Shown here in pieces: positions 36,901 to 46,961 of a stretch of 64,000 nt of DNA; position 1 is the first letter of the stretch; the number at the start of each line of letters is the position of its first letter. The notes beneath the pieces were generated by a model. The model saw only the letters and a list, made by a program, of their open reading frames with translations, was not told the origin of the DNA and did not search any database. This DNA comes from Antedon mediterranea. Its lineage: Eukaryota; Echinodermata; Crinoidea; Comatulida; Antedonidae. A program made the position numbers and the translations under genes. The stretch is from the NCBI RefSeq assembly GCF_964355755.1, contig NC_092672.1, positions 9,978,501 through 10,042,500 on the forward strand. Direction: 5' to 3'.

Positions 36901-38560
36901 TAAAATACACAGTCGCTCGTCGCAATATCGTCAGGTACCCATGTTGTTCGTACACCTACCCGGATGTCACATATTATTTTGGTCTCAAACGGAAGCCGTT
37001 GTACTACATTTATAATTTATTAATGCCGTGTATGCTTCTATCAAGTTTGTCACTTTTAGGGTTCTGTATGCCGTATGCCGTGGGAGTTGTAAAAGTATCT
37101 CTCAGTGTTACTTTGATATTATCGTTAACCGTGTTCCTATTGTTAGTAGCAGAAATGATGCCGCGGACGTCGGAAATCGTTCCAGTTATTAGTAAGTTTA
37201 TTTCATTTAAACGACGTGAATATATATTTCATTTATTAAGACCAGCATTACATTAATATAGCCTACATAAAAGAAACAATAACATATATTAGAATAGTAG
37301 TGCCAAAACTCTTTTTCATCAAAGTTATGCCAATTAAAAAACGATTTTGTAGGTAGATTTTCGGTAATAACTTTATTATCACCATTTAATCGAATGAAAA
37401 GAGAAGAAATGTGTCTCATGAAACATGGATACTAAATAACTTATCGTTAACGATACATCATACATCAACTGTACCTTTAGTTTCATTTTAACATAACATT
37501 ATAATATATTTGCAATATGTTATAATACAATAATTAAACATATACTGTATTAACCTAATTAATAGATACGTTACAATATGGTTTCCACCAATCAACATAC
37601 AATAAACATATGATCATAAACAACAATTGCACGGTTTTCCACCAATGATTAAACTTATAAATTCGAATATATTGTATACGTACCCATAAACATTGAAAAC
37701 GCTGGAATATGTTTACTCATTTTCCACTAGTAAACAGATGTATAATCATAATTATGGTCTATCATAAACCAATATACAATATTGCATTGTATTATGTTTT
37801 TTTCCACGTAGATGAAAATATGGACGTTGCAACAGAAAATAATACATGGACATTTGGACTTAAGCTATTAGTAATACATATGTGTGTTTTTCCAACAGGC
37901 CAATACTACGCAGCGACAATGTTCCTCATTGCATTCTCCACTGCCATGAACGTGGTGGTTCTCAACATAAACGGACGTGGAAATGGCACCGCACCTGTTC
38001 CGCATTGGCTCAAAGTCATTGTTGTAGACTTCCTTGGTTCGGCACTGTGTATTCAATGTGATCCACCCGGGTGCCGTAAACGTAACCAGCAAAGTCCTCC
38101 AGAATCTGATTTTCGAAATTCGTATGTTGAGCATCATCGTGGAAGTACGAGCCAAATTGTAAAACGCGATGGAAGTTCTCATAGTATGGCCAGTAGAAAT
38201 ATTCGATTCGGCAATTTAATCCCAGAACATGAAATTCTACTAGAAGATAAGAATGGAAGTCCAGGAGGTAGAGGACCATTTGGGGGTGTCGGAGGAGAGG
38301 ATCATGGAGATAATCGATTAATTAAGCTCGAGAGGTCAGTAGATGGTATTTTAAAACACATGAAAAACGCACAACGTAAGAAGGATAAAAGCAGTCATTT
38401 GCGACAGGAATGGAGCGCGGTTGCAAGAGTTCTCGATCGCTTTCTTCTCATACTATTCCTCACGAGTTCCGTTGTTACTTCAATTATTCTTCTTACACAA
38501 GGCATACCGGACAGAGAAAGACCATCATCCAATGACACAACGATAGAAGAATTGGGCTAG
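15899..38560 (+). CDS. CHRNA-like: Nicotinic acetylcholine receptor, alpha-type subunit (six coding exons)
   Basis: This is a Cys-loop ligand-gated ion channel subunit, expected at the plasma membrane in a pentamer. Coding exons are 15899-15992, 20860-20996, 35338-35382, 35816-35925, 36644-37191 and 37899-38560. All borders are GT/AG and phases join, giving 1596 nt and 531 aa. Residues 1-24 look like a signal peptide. Seen: loop A Tyr127 (LYNNAD), Cys-loop Cys165/Cys179 with 13 residues between, loop B Trp186 (GSWTY), and loop C Tyr227, vicinal Cys229-Cys230, Tyr234. The vicinal Cys pair defines an alpha-type, agonist-binding subunit. M1 is about 249-270, M2 279-299, M3 313-335 and M4 about 491-512, with a basic amphipathic helix before M4. 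N-glycosylation sequons include NES at 26, NSS at 58 and NFT at 147. Odd: the M1-M2 loop (YAVGVVK) lacks the usual -1' glutamate, has one extra residue, and 4' is Ser. The ligand and subtype are not proven. Confidence 0.93.
17055..17090. repeat. Perfect 16-bp-arm hairpin
   Basis: CATGGGTTAATGAATA, four bases AATC, then the exact inverted copy TATTCATTAACCCATG. It is isolated within intron 1 with no flanking element recognised. Confidence 0.9.
18700..19003. mobile_element. MITE-like palindromic element, copy 3, split by a nested repeat
   Basis: Left half starts AAATACACTATCAAAC and holds GTGATGTGCCCATATATG and AACTACCATATT. Right half ends TAGTTTGATAGTGTAGACAG. Between 18812 and 18950 a TCGG-core repeat interrupts the interior; the uninterrupted copy at 6534 reads straight through ACCATATTTGGGCAC at the matching point. 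The nesting shows that the TCGG element inserted later. Confidence 0.8.
18812..18950 (+). mobile_element. TCGG-core interspersed repeat, copy 3 (nested insertion)
   Basis: The most complete copy: AGTCGCGTGTAAACGCGAC at the left, ACTCTACAGCTCACTATG, a long (TCGG/TCAG/TTAG)n core, AAACACTATG, GTGCACGCGACTGCAACC and CCATGTATATGGCCTTGTTT-like right end. It sits inside the MITE at 18700-19003, which is direct evidence that the family is or was mobile. Confidence 0.8.
20400..20825. repeat. Diverged tandem duplication of about 200-225 bp
   Basis: The blocks TTTTTCACGTGAACA, AACTTGTTGAGAAGGA, AATTCAGAATTTTAGAA and AATAACATTACCAGTT occur twice in order, in about 20400-20620 and 20626-20825. The second copy ends just before exon 2 of the nAChR gene. 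Confidence 0.8.
20860..20996 (+). CDS. CHRNA-like: nAChR exon 2: N-terminal helix and first ligand-domain strand
   Basis: Encodes residues 32-77, from AMYGGNEQKLYDDLFRDYNK to the IYQIVEM end. The family pattern of an N-terminal helix (EQKLYDDLF), NKKVRPV and the first beta strand is clear. Acceptor TTTTTGTCTTCAG, donor GTAAGT, ending in phase 0. Confidence 0.92.
21023..21222. mobile_element. piggyBac-type MITE candidate (TTAA target duplication)
   Basis: A 192-bp element (21027-21218) with terminal inverted repeats AGGGTAGCTC and GAGCTACCCT, flanked on both sides by TTAA. TTAA duplication is the hallmark of piggyBac-mobilised elements. It starts only about 30 bp after the exon 2 donor. No coding capacity. 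Confidence 0.7.
21555..21720 (+). repeat. Possible retroelement fragment
   Basis: The motif CACTGATGAAGGGCTAGTG followed by GCCCGAAAGCTCTGC resembles the GATGAAGG...CCGAAA segment often found near the 3' end of metazoan retroelements. There are no coding remains and the call is from general impression. Confidence 0.3.
22492..22613. repeat. 24-bp AT-rich tandem repeat, about 5 copies
   Basis: Repeats of CTGATTGTATAAAAGTTAAA plus AATT, with one variant unit (ATAAATGTATAAAAG). The minus-strand frame reading FNFYTIRI again and again is only this repeat translated. Confidence 0.9.
23091..23158 (+). mobile_element. LINE/SINE 3' tail fragment, L2-like
   Basis: Reads TAATGCGAAGCACTATGGAG, then ACTTTGTACAGTAAGCGCTA, then TATAAGATCGACGCATTATTATTG. 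The GCGCTATATAA plus ATTATT ending is typical of L2-clade LINE tails and the SINEs that share them. No coding part was found upstream. Confidence 0.45.
23388..23570. mobile_element. MITE with GGTTCCCACTAG inverted ends
   Basis: Left end GTGGTTCCCACTAGCGACGC and right end TTCTAGTGGGAACCAAGCTT are inverted. Inside, AAGGACGTAACGCAACGCAAG pairs with TTGCGTTGCGTTTACGTCC, so the arms extend to about 60 bp around TTGACCAATCAC/CATTGGTTAA. It is the parent family of the 48-bp array at 9553-9799. Confidence 0.85.
24574..24656 (+). repeat. TCGG-core interspersed repeat, copy 4
   Basis: ACTCACTATATCAGTCGG, (TCGG)n, AAACACTAACTTAAGCAC, GCGACTGCAGCC and ATGTATATGGCCTTGTT match the other copies. The left terminus is lost. 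Confidence 0.7.
26430..26760. other. CpG-richer patch inside intron 2
   Basis: Contrasts with the AT-rich surroundings: GCGGCCCGC, ATGCATTGCGCGCGCATTG, CGATCGGTCGTGAGGCC, GTACGATGTTCGTACGTTACCG and clustered AGGCCT/CTAGGC strings. It could be an alternative promoter or a mobile-element end. No ORF or defined motif supports either. A small hairpin with ATACCC/GGGTAT and GGGC/GCCC stems lies just upstream at 26115-26141. Confidence 0.3.
29598..29975. repeat. Degenerate TGTAACCAACGCGTTATGTA repeats
   Basis: About 15 imperfect units containing TGTAACCA or GATAACCAAC followed by ACGCGTTATG-like sequence, at spacings of about 20-35 bp. The regular short unit marks an old, diverged minisatellite. 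Confidence 0.7.
35338..35382 (+). CDS. CHRNA-like: nAChR exon 3 (45 nt)
   Basis: Encodes DERNQVLTTNVWIEQ, the near-invariant 15-residue exon of nAChR subunits. Acceptor TTATCTTTCAG, donor GTAATT, phase 0 on both sides. Confidence 0.95.
35816..35925 (+). CDS. CHRNA-like: nAChR exon 4 (110 nt), loop A
   Basis: Encodes HWDDLKLTWDPVDYDGIEIL and continues to LWMPDITLYN. It carries WxPD and the loop A tyrosine (Tyr127). The length of 110 nt is the usual one for this exon. Donor GTAAGT; the split codon AA|T gives Asn129. Confidence 0.95.
36431..36454. repeat. (ATTGA)n microsatellite at a possible retroelement tail
   Basis: Four to five repeats of TTGAA preceded by AATAAAATTT, as at the 3' end of a short retroposed element. 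It lies inside nAChR intron 4. Confidence 0.6.
36644..37191 (+). CDS. CHRNA-like: nAChR exon 5: Cys-loop, loops B and C, M1 and M2
   Basis: Begins after TTTTTCAG with the codon completing NNAD. It contains NFTGSVSLW, the Cys-loop (CKIDIKYFPFDMQEC), GSWTY, YPCCSYTYPDVTYYF, M1 (PLYYIYNLLMPCMLL) and M2 (KVSLSVTLILSLTVFLLLVAE). The -1' Glu is Val278, with an extra residue before it. The true coding region starts at 36644, well upstream of the first internal ATG at 36738. Donor GTAAGT at 37192. Confidence 0.95.
37899..38560 (+). CDS. CHRNA-like: nAChR exon 6: M3, cytoplasmic loop, M4, stop
   Basis: Starts after TTTTTCCAACAG; GC joins the A of exon 5 to make Ser312, followed by QYYAATMFLIAFSTAMNVVV (M3). 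The cytoplasmic loop of about 150 residues has a Gly-rich stretch (SPGGRGPFGGVGG) and a Lys-rich helix before M4 (LLILFLTSSVVTSIILL). The protein ends EELG then TAG. An open frame extends upstream into intron 5, but those residues are not coding. Confidence 0.95.
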
Positions 38561-38867
38561 ATTATGGCATCTATCAATATTATAGATTAAAATAGACGGA
38601 TATACACATTAATCGTTACGCAAAAGAGGTGACATTCTGATTATTTTATGATCTCCTCTGCTAGTATAAGAACTTCAATAGATAATTGAAAAAAAATCAA
38701 CAAAAACTATGCATTTTTAAACTATGGACTTAACTAATGCTTATAATGCTAATAATACATAGGCCTATTATTGGTATGTATTCTTTTATTACTGTTTTGA
38801 ATGTGCTCAGTTTTTATTGTGTGAAAGGTCAACGCCTGTCGAAGTAGCACCTGTGTTTATTTTTTTT

Positions 38868-38878
38868 ATTAAATTAAA
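38868..38878 (+). terminator. Possible nAChR polyadenylation signal
   Basis: Two overlapping ATTAAA hexamers about 310 bp after the stop, followed by GTATATATGTTTGTTGGG, a GT-rich stretch. No canonical AATAAA is nearer. Weak motif evidence. Confidence 0.35.
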
Positions 38879-38879
38879 A

Positions 38880-41090
38880 AGTATATATGTTTGTTGGGTA
38901 AAATGATTGGAAATATTGAATGGCTGTATGCAGCCCGGAAAACGCAGACAAGCTAGCGACATTACGTCGAATGATCATAGACGTATCTGCACCTTCGGGA
39001 TAACTGTTTACATGACTTTTTTCCTATGAATATGACCAAACAAAGTGTTCATACACACATAGGGCCTGTTCAAGAATATTTATTTTCCCGGGTAAGTTGG
39101 TTGCTACCAACACAGCGATAACTGTGCCAATTATGAACTTTCTGTATCAACATACCGTAATGTAATGTTTTAGATTTAAATAATAGTATAGTTTTAATCA
39201 AATGGCTATGTTTAGCTATTTTTGTTTTTTCCAAGTAATTGTGCAGCTGAAGAAAAACGCACACTCTATCATACATGTATTAACCCTGTGATTCTTGCCA
39301 GCTAGAGTGATGACACAACTGCACATGCGCATGTTGATATCAAAGTATACGTCATGCATGACTAATAGTTTAATTAGAATATCAACCAAGTATTAGTAGG
39401 GCAATAGTACCATGAGTAAATATATAACAAATACTCGTGCTTAATGCCTGTAAATCACTAGCAATATTAAATATTTTTGCTAAATAACTGTATATACATT
39501 AGCGGAAAATTGTTTCAATTTGTGTTCTTTAACATAAACTTAGAGCCTGTTAAAGTCTACATAACACATGTCTTTATAAAGTTTATTTTGTAAGGGTCTT
39601 ACGTCATTCGTTGTGAAGTAATTCCTGTAAATAATCCCACCTCAAAGTGGCGTAATAATGTGATATTTTGGTTTATAATATCGTACATGGTTACGTAATG
39701 CTTAATTGATATCTTCCAACATACATTCGCTAATAAATGTTTCATAGTCTTGTAACTAGATTAGATTAAATGCAATAGAACCCTCGAGGGGACATCTTCT
39801 GGACCCTTAGCCGTAGGTATTCAGACATAAATTACCATTCGTTCCCTTAACGAGACATTGGTGTCTCCGTAATAGGAGTATCGCCGCAAAGGAGGGTTTC
39901 TATGTACTGGTCGTTATCGTTTGTGTACACTGCACATTATTATGATTTCGTTGAACGAAAATATATAAATAAACTATTTGTTTTTATTCATATATATGTA
40001 GCATTAATATTTACTTAAAAATATGTTTAAATTATTACCAAATTGTTCATTTAATGACATCGTGTCTGAGTATGTGAACGAGCTGTTATTATATTGAATG
40101 GTAATCGATATATTGATTGGTAATCAATAATTCTTAGCAACATGATCGAACAGTTAATATTGTAAATCATGGTACAGCTTTTTGTTTTTAATCGTGTACG
40201 ATTTTGCTCTTTTAGTATACTATTAGTTTATACAATTCAGAGGTTTCTTGATGTTGTTTTCTTTGAATCGGTCGTCATTAAAACAACTACTACTGTATGT
40301 ATTACATGTAAATCAATATTAATATTTCGGGAATAATAACCGTCATAATAATAGTTTACAATTATTTAAAAATATACAAGTCAACATTTTCGTGTTTTTA
40401 AAATACGATTTTCAGAATAAGTACAAATAAGCGTCCTCTATAAGTTTATATTGAAAAATATAATGTGCTTGATGAACGCAGAAAAGTTTTTCTGAAGTTA
40501 ATAATTGTTAGCTTCTCCGATTGCTACAGTTTGAGATTGCTATATTGCGGTAGGCTATAAGGTATGGTGGCAGTTTCGATACTCCTGTCATCTTGTAAAT
40601 ATTAATAATCAACTTAATTTTGAGAACAGTTAATCAACGGCCAATGATAATTCTTTATTTATGTTTAACAACCATGCCTGAGAGAGTATAATTATGCAAA
40701 GTATATTCATTAATGTCATTCAAGCATGACTTGAATTAATATTAAGTTAAGTATAGGCATATTATCTTAATATCTAGACAAGTTGAAACTTACTTATGGT
40801 GACTATTAATTGTACTATGTTTTATTGTTCAATGCGTAGAGATGGTTATTTCGTTTGTTTTCTATTACTCATGGAATTTAGTTAAGTAGCCTTGTGTATT
40901 ACATTAAACCAGGTTAAAATATAGTAGAGAAAATTGAATATTGTAATATAATGTGCCGATATTATTGTTTTTGTTTGTGATCAAAAATTAAGTTTGAAGA
41001 ATAGAGAAAAATCGTTTTTAAAACTGTGCATCAAGTTTGGGGCGCTGCATGTTCTGCCTATCCTAATACACAATGTTCTCTCAATGTTTA
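38880..41090. other. AT-rich intergenic DNA, no gene recognised
   Basis: No exon or RNA gene recognised downstream of the receptor gene. The only structured piece is the MITE-like segment at 39775-39902. Confidence 0.5.
39775..39902. mobile_element. Short MITE-like element
   Basis: Left end ATAGAACCCTCGAGGGGACA and right end AAGGAGGGTTTCTAT are inverted over about 12 bp with one offset. The interior has GGGGACATC and GAGACATTGGTGTCTCC, itself palindromic. It resembles small non-autonomous DNA transposons. No clear target duplication. Confidence 0.5.
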
Positions 41091-41099
41091 TGTTATAAA

Positions 41100-41345
41100 A
41101 CTAATAATGCTAGACGTCTTCTCGGATGAGGACTATAAACCGTAGGTCCAGTGTACACATAGCTTATGTGCACTTTAAAGAACCTAGTACATCTTTCGAG
41201 ACGAGTAGGGGGTTACCCTGATGTACTAGTTCATTCATACACACACACACACTGTCGTGGACAGACGTATTGGCGCCGTAGTTGGCTGACGATGTCACAA
41301 TGGGACCCTTAGTGGAGAAGTAGCCTCCAACTATGAAGTTTGCTC
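41100..41345. repeat. Interspersed-repeat-like segment with (CA)n
   Basis: Reads GGATGAGGACTATAAACCGT, AGGTCC, GCACTTTAAAGAACCTAGTA and a short (CA)n at 41237-41253. The GAGGACTATAAACC and CACTTTAAAGAACC strings resemble a repeat widespread in marine invertebrates. Only one copy is in this window, so the call is tentative. Confidence 0.35.
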
Positions 41346-42804
41346 CTTAAAAATAGAGGAAGAGACGTATTTTTAATTTCAAACGTCAATTTTTAACATT
41401 TTTTTTTTAATTCTAACAAATTGCTAAACTTATTTATAAACAAGCTGAAAACAATGCTAACTATGAAAAATGCATTTCTCATTTTAAATTGGCGTAACTA
41501 TTCAATCGGAGGTTGTTTTGAATGATGGAACAAATTGAACGTCTGTGAATAATTCCCTTACAATCTCCAATAACAAATCATGAGCTAAAGATCATCCTAA
41601 TCAAGATTACCCATGTCTTCCCAATTAGCCAACACAATTTAAAGTAAATTAAATAGTATTTAATCTATGAACAAGTAAAGATTAATAATTGTGTCTATTA
41701 ATGGAAATTGAATTAAACAGTGATCGGGAATAATAAGTACATTTTTCACTAAACTAATTTGTTTACCATAATCGAAAGAATCGGTGTATGCGCATGCGAA
41801 TTTATTCCATAAATAGTTCAATATAATTTGTGATGCAATTTAAGATTTAGCAAAGTAATCAATGATTTGTTTTGGTCCGTCCTCCAAACAAAAACAAAAC
41901 TAAACATATATTTATATTGTAAATAGCTGGCAGTCCTGTTACTGACCGTCTACATGCGAATCTTTTTTCTCGAACTAAACTGTCGCGCATTATTTCTTTC
42001 AAAGTGTTAATTGCATATACTGTACTCCCAATACCATGAATTATTTAATCAATGCGCGTTATTAATATTAGGCCTATATGGAAGAATAACTGTTTGGGTT
42101 TTTGTTTCTAAAAAGAGGATTATAAAATAAATGCATAAACATTATCACGACAGTTTAGAATCCAATTATCTGTTGTTGATACAGTAATGAAATTATCACT
42201 TGTTCGGATAAATTGGTAGTGCTATAGTAGGCCTACTGATTTATAATAATCATAACTATTCATATTTAGTTAAGTGCTGTGTAAAATTGTAAATTTCCTT
42301 TTATCTTAAATAATAACGTTGACTTGAATAACTGTTTTTTCTGACTTACCAATTGTGACAAAACTTTTTTTATAATAGATTGCGTTTAAATACTCCTAAC
42401 AAAAAACAATAATACGTTGCATTAATCGTCCAAAGTATCCTAATAGTTTCCAAACTAATAATTATCTTACCATAACATACTATGGTGTCACAGGACCACT
42501 TTTTTTTGTTTCGCAAATCACCAAAAATATTAGGTTTTTACCATTTAATTAATATGTACTAATATTATTATCATCAAATGTTGTAATTGTTCGACAAAAT
42601 CCCTGTATATAAAATTCAAATAATATGCAATAATTATTGTGCATGTATATCGCCGAATTGCTTATTGTGTCAACGAAAAATGTATGTCGAAAAAATAAAA
42701 AGGTCAAAATTTGGCTATTTTACTTAAAAATCCCTGTAATAGTTCATACTAAAGTTATTTTAAAAAAGATATCAACAATATCGACTTTTGAAATAGGTTA
42801 TTGT

Positions 42805-42842
<38 letters not shown>
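42805..42842. repeat. (TCAA)n microsatellite
   Basis: About nine perfect ATCA/TCAA units, followed by TTCAACTTTATTTCAGACA, which resembles a retroelement tail. Confidence 0.9.
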
Positions 42843-43139
42843 TCAACTTTATTTCAGACAAACTGTCCATATGAAACATATAAATACAATAAAAAATAAT
42901 ACAAAGCATTAATCGTCTACGCAGGTCAAATTTAAGATGTATTGAATTGATATAATTACCAGTTATGTCAACAAATAAATATTCGAAAGTTGGCAATTTT
43001 CCTTGATAATCCTTATATTATTAAGAACAGGGATTTCTTTTTAAATAACCAAAATATACACTGTCTAAAATTCAATAATTATGCGATAATATTGGCATAT
43101 ATGTGCATATTATCATCATCTTATATAGCCATAGTAACT

Positions 43140-46100
43140 AGTTATGTCTACAAATAAAATGATCGAAATTTGCCCATTTTTCGAAAAATGTTTTTACTAT
43201 AATACAGGGATTTTTTAAACATGCACAGAGTCCGAAAATGGGTTCTGCGCATGTCAATTTTGTTATAGTAATAAGTTTTATCGAAAATTAAAAGTGAGAA
43301 ATTTGTACTGTACTATAATACAGGAAATTTTTCGAAAAATGGCCAATTTCGACCTTTTTTTTTTCTCGATTAAACTGGTTAGTATAGCATAGTATACATG
43401 GGCAGAGTCGAATAATGGGTTCTGTGCATGACAATTATGCTATAGTAACCAGTTATAGAAAATCAAAAAGTACTCAGGGAAAAAACAAACATGCGCGGAG
43501 TCGAATAATGTGTCAATTATGCTAAAGTAAACAGTTTTATCGAAAAATAAAAAGGTCGAAATGTTGCGCTTTTTAAAATATAGTCAATTTTCGACACTAT
43601 TATTTTTTTACATTACTGGTTACTATGCATAATAAATTATGCTAAAGTAAACAGTTTTATCGAAAAATAAAAAGGTCGAAATTAGGCCATTTGTTCAAAA
43701 AATCCCCGTACTATAATACTGCCCTGTTATGAAAGAACGACTCAACTTTTTTTTCAAAAATCACTTTTTTAGCTCTTTTAGGATATTTAGGGAATGATAC
43801 ACCTTGTGGTATATTCAGATATTCAAAATTTTATTCAAATTTTTAGAAATATGAAATTTAAAAATCAAAATACCACTCAATTACAAGTGTGTGTTACTAT
43901 TCACCAAAGACTAACTCAACTACAAATGTCATGAAAGATTCACTCAATTGACATGTTAACACCTATTATGTCAAAGGAAACCCATTCAAGTGCACAACAA
44001 TGGTGTTAATTGCACAGCAAGCTGTGTAATGTTGTTGTTTTAAACATAAAATAATTTGGTACTGCCCTACGAATAATTGTCAATAATTATTTTATTCAAT
44101 ACTCACTTAAACTTGTTTAGTCATTTTATTTCTGGAATTTTTAGAATTAAATACCCAGGAGAGACTATGTGAACACCGTAATGATATTATTATTGAATAT
44201 TCTCCCTCTTAAATTAATACTTAAAACTAAAGTAAACATACAAGGAACATGAAAAACAATATTTTAAACTTATTTTTAGTTACAAATCTATGTACACACT
44301 AAATATATACAGAAATGTGGGAAATGTGATTACTACAATGTATATACGGTAGTGTCTGTAGGCGCGCCTACAAAAACAATTCCAAAAATGAATTAATTAT
44401 AATATATCATTTCTTAAAAGGTGTCTTTATTCTGTATAACATATATTTATATATTTATGTCAAAAGTGGTTACTATAGCACAATTGACATGCGCAGAAAC
44501 CATTATTCGTCTCTGCGCTTGTTTATTATGCAATAGTAACCATTTATGTCAAAAAATTAAAGGGTTGAAAATCGGCCATTTTTTTAAATTTTCCTGTACT
44601 ATAGTACATGGATTTCTTCCAAAAAATGGACAATTTTCGACCTGTTTATTTTTCGATAAAACTGGTTACTATAGCACAATTAACATGCGGAGAACCCATT
44701 AGTCGACTCTGCGCATGTTTATTATGCTATAGTAACTATTTATGTCAAAACTGGTTACCATAGCACAATTGACATGCGCAGAACCCATTATTCGTCTCTG
44801 CGCTTGTTTATTATGCAATAGTAACCACTTATGTCAAAATATTAAAGGGTCAAAAATCGGTCATTTTTTGGAAATTTTCCTGTACTATATAGTACAGGGA
44901 TTTTTTTCAAAAAAATGGCCAATTTTCGATCTTTTTATTTTTCGATAAAACTGGTTACTATAGCACAATTAACATGCGCAGAACCCATTAGTCGACTCTG
45001 CGCATGTTTATTATGCTATAGTAACCATTTATGTCAAAAAATAAAAGGGTCGAAAATCGGCCAATTTTCGGAAATTTTCCTCTACTATAGTACAGGGAAA
45101 AAATGGCCAATTTTCGACCGTTTTATTTTTAGATAAAACTGGTTCCTATAGCACAATTAACATGCGCAGAACCCATTAGTCGACTCTGCGCATGTTTATT
45201 ATGCTATAGTAACCATTTATGTCAAAACTGGTTACCATAGCACAATTGACATGCGCAGAACCCATTATTCGTCTCTGCGCTTGTTTATTATGCAATAGTA
45301 ACCACTTATGTCAAAAAATTAAAGGGTAAAAAATCGGTCATTTTTCGGAAATTGCAAATTTTCGACCTTTTTATTTTTAGATAAAACTGGTTACTATAGC
45401 AGAATTAACATGCGCCATTAGTCGACTCTGCGCATGTTTATTATGCTATAGTAACCATTTATGTCAAAAGTAACCACTTTGTTCTGCGCATTTCAATAAT
45501 ACTAGAGTAACCAGTTTTATCGAAAAACAAAAGGGTCGTTATTTGGCCATTTTTATATAAAAAAACCCTGTAGTATAGTACAGGAAAATTTTCGAAAAAT
45601 GGTCAAATTTCGACTTTTTTAGTTTTTGATAAAAATGGTTACTATAGCATAACAAACATGCGGAGTGTCGAATAATGAGTTATGAGCATGTCAATTATGC
45701 TATTGTAAAGCAGAGTCGAATAACCTGTTCTGCGCATGTCAATTATGCTATAGTAACCAGTTTTATCGAAAAATAAAAAGTAATATAGTACAGGAAAGTA
45801 ACACACATGCGCAGAGTCGAATAATGTATCATGCGCATGTCAATTTTACTATTGTAAAAATGAAAAGGTCGAAATGTGTTTTTGACGTAACTGGTCACTT
45901 ACAGCATAATAAACATAAACAAATTTCGACCTTTTTATTTTTAGATAAAAATGGTTACTATAGTACAATAAATAATCGTAGATTCGAATATTGGGTTCTG
46001 TGCACGTTTATTATGCTATAGTAACCAGTTTTATAAAAATTAAAAAGGTCAAAATGTGTCCATTTTTAAAAATAATCCTTGTACTTGTACAGGACAATTT

Positions 46101-46160
46101 TCGAAAAACATTTAATTTTCGATCCTATTATTTTTTGACATAACTGGTTACTATCATTAA
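43140..46160. repeat. Satellite of alternating palindromes
   Basis: About a dozen or more degenerate copies of a roughly 75-bp near-palindrome: GGTTACTATAGCACAATTAA, CATGCGCAGAACCCATTAGT, CGACTCTGCGCATGTTTATT, ATGCTATAGTAACC. Clear copies start near 44468, 44663, 44753, 44952, 45140, 45229, 45387, 45635 and 45952; shorter ones lie at 43378, 43493, 43618, 45715 and 45807. Spacers are a second near-palindrome: GGTCGAAAATCGGCCATTTT, TTCCTGTACTATAGTACAGG, then AAAATGGCCAATTTTCGACC. The 44.4-45.5 kb part is most homogeneous. About 43725-44400 is unrelated AT-rich sequence, probably an insertion. Short open frames here are repeat artefacts. Confidence 0.85.
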
Positions 46161-46296
46161 GCCGCTTCTAAATGTTACAATATTAGTAAAAAAAACGTAC
46201 ACAGTAATCAGTTTTAATAATACTCTAGTATAAAATGACCTACCTTCTGATTAATAATGGAATGATCCAAATGACCTACCAACCAACCATTTGATG

Positions 46297-46328
46297 ATCT
46301 GAGTTTTCTAGATCTAGAAAACTCAGAT
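46297..46328. repeat. 32-bp perfect palindrome
   Basis: Centred on CTAGATCTAG, with arms ATCTGAGTTTTCTAGA and TCTAGAAAACTCAGAT. A third partial copy of the arm (ATCTGAGTTTTCTAGA) follows at about 46339-46354. Confidence 0.9.
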
Positions 46329-46467
46329 ATATCTGAGATCTGAGTTTTCTAGACACCCTTGCTTCAGGTTGTTAAAATCAGTACCGAAAGTACGAACCAA
46401 CTTTATATACCATCGAGTAAACATAACGCGCGATTTTTGACCTTACGTTCTACTCAGTATTGTGGAC

Positions 46468-46794
46468 GATTCTATTCAGAAACTTGTCGATTTTGTGATA
46501 AAAAATGATCATCAAGCAAGAGAGATGGTCAGATGCCGTTCTAAGTCTAATTCAAGTAATACTTTACAAAGTTTATATCAATAGTAAATCGTCATTATTT
46601 TTAATGAATGGCTCATTATAATGTTATCATTTTACTATTATTATTATAACTATTACTTCTCCATTAGTGTGTTTGCACTAACAAAACAAAAATAAAGGGT
46701 CGGTCAATAATTTTGAGTCAATCTATTAAGTGACATGAACCGAACCGATGGGTCAATATTAATATACACGTTATTATATATGTTTACTGGTACT
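46468..46794. repeat. 5' flank of HNMT-like copy A (segmental duplication, unit A)
   Basis: Nearly the same as 54068-54391, with shared strings such as TTCAGAAACTTGTCGATTTT, CATTATTTTTAATGAATGG, GGGTCGGTCA and GAACCGATGGGTCAATATTA. It marks the upstream part of the tandem duplication that also carries the two HNMT-like genes. Confidence 0.85.
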
Positions 46795-46961
46795 GACCCA
46801 TGGGGTCATATTTGACCCGTCACATGTCTTAGTCATGTGATTTTACTAGGCAAAGGTTTTAACAAAAAAAATCACTGCAACACCCATAGGGACAGATAAG
46901 GCACAGTTTGAGATCAACAGGAAGTCAATTGAGCCTAGAATTAGTTACAGTGTTTACACAA

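Noticed and set aside
37709-37898. In-frame ATG extension of the last nAChR exon
   Set aside because: A consensus acceptor at 37898 and the phase from exon 5 place the exon start at 37899; the upstream residues are intronic.
44421-45136. Repeated open frames with a shared peptide (VTIAQLTCAE), and a CRISPR-like look of regular repeats and spacers
   Set aside because: Repeats are degenerate palindromes with repeated rather than unique spacers, in a eukaryotic genome with no cas genes; the peptides are repeat translations.
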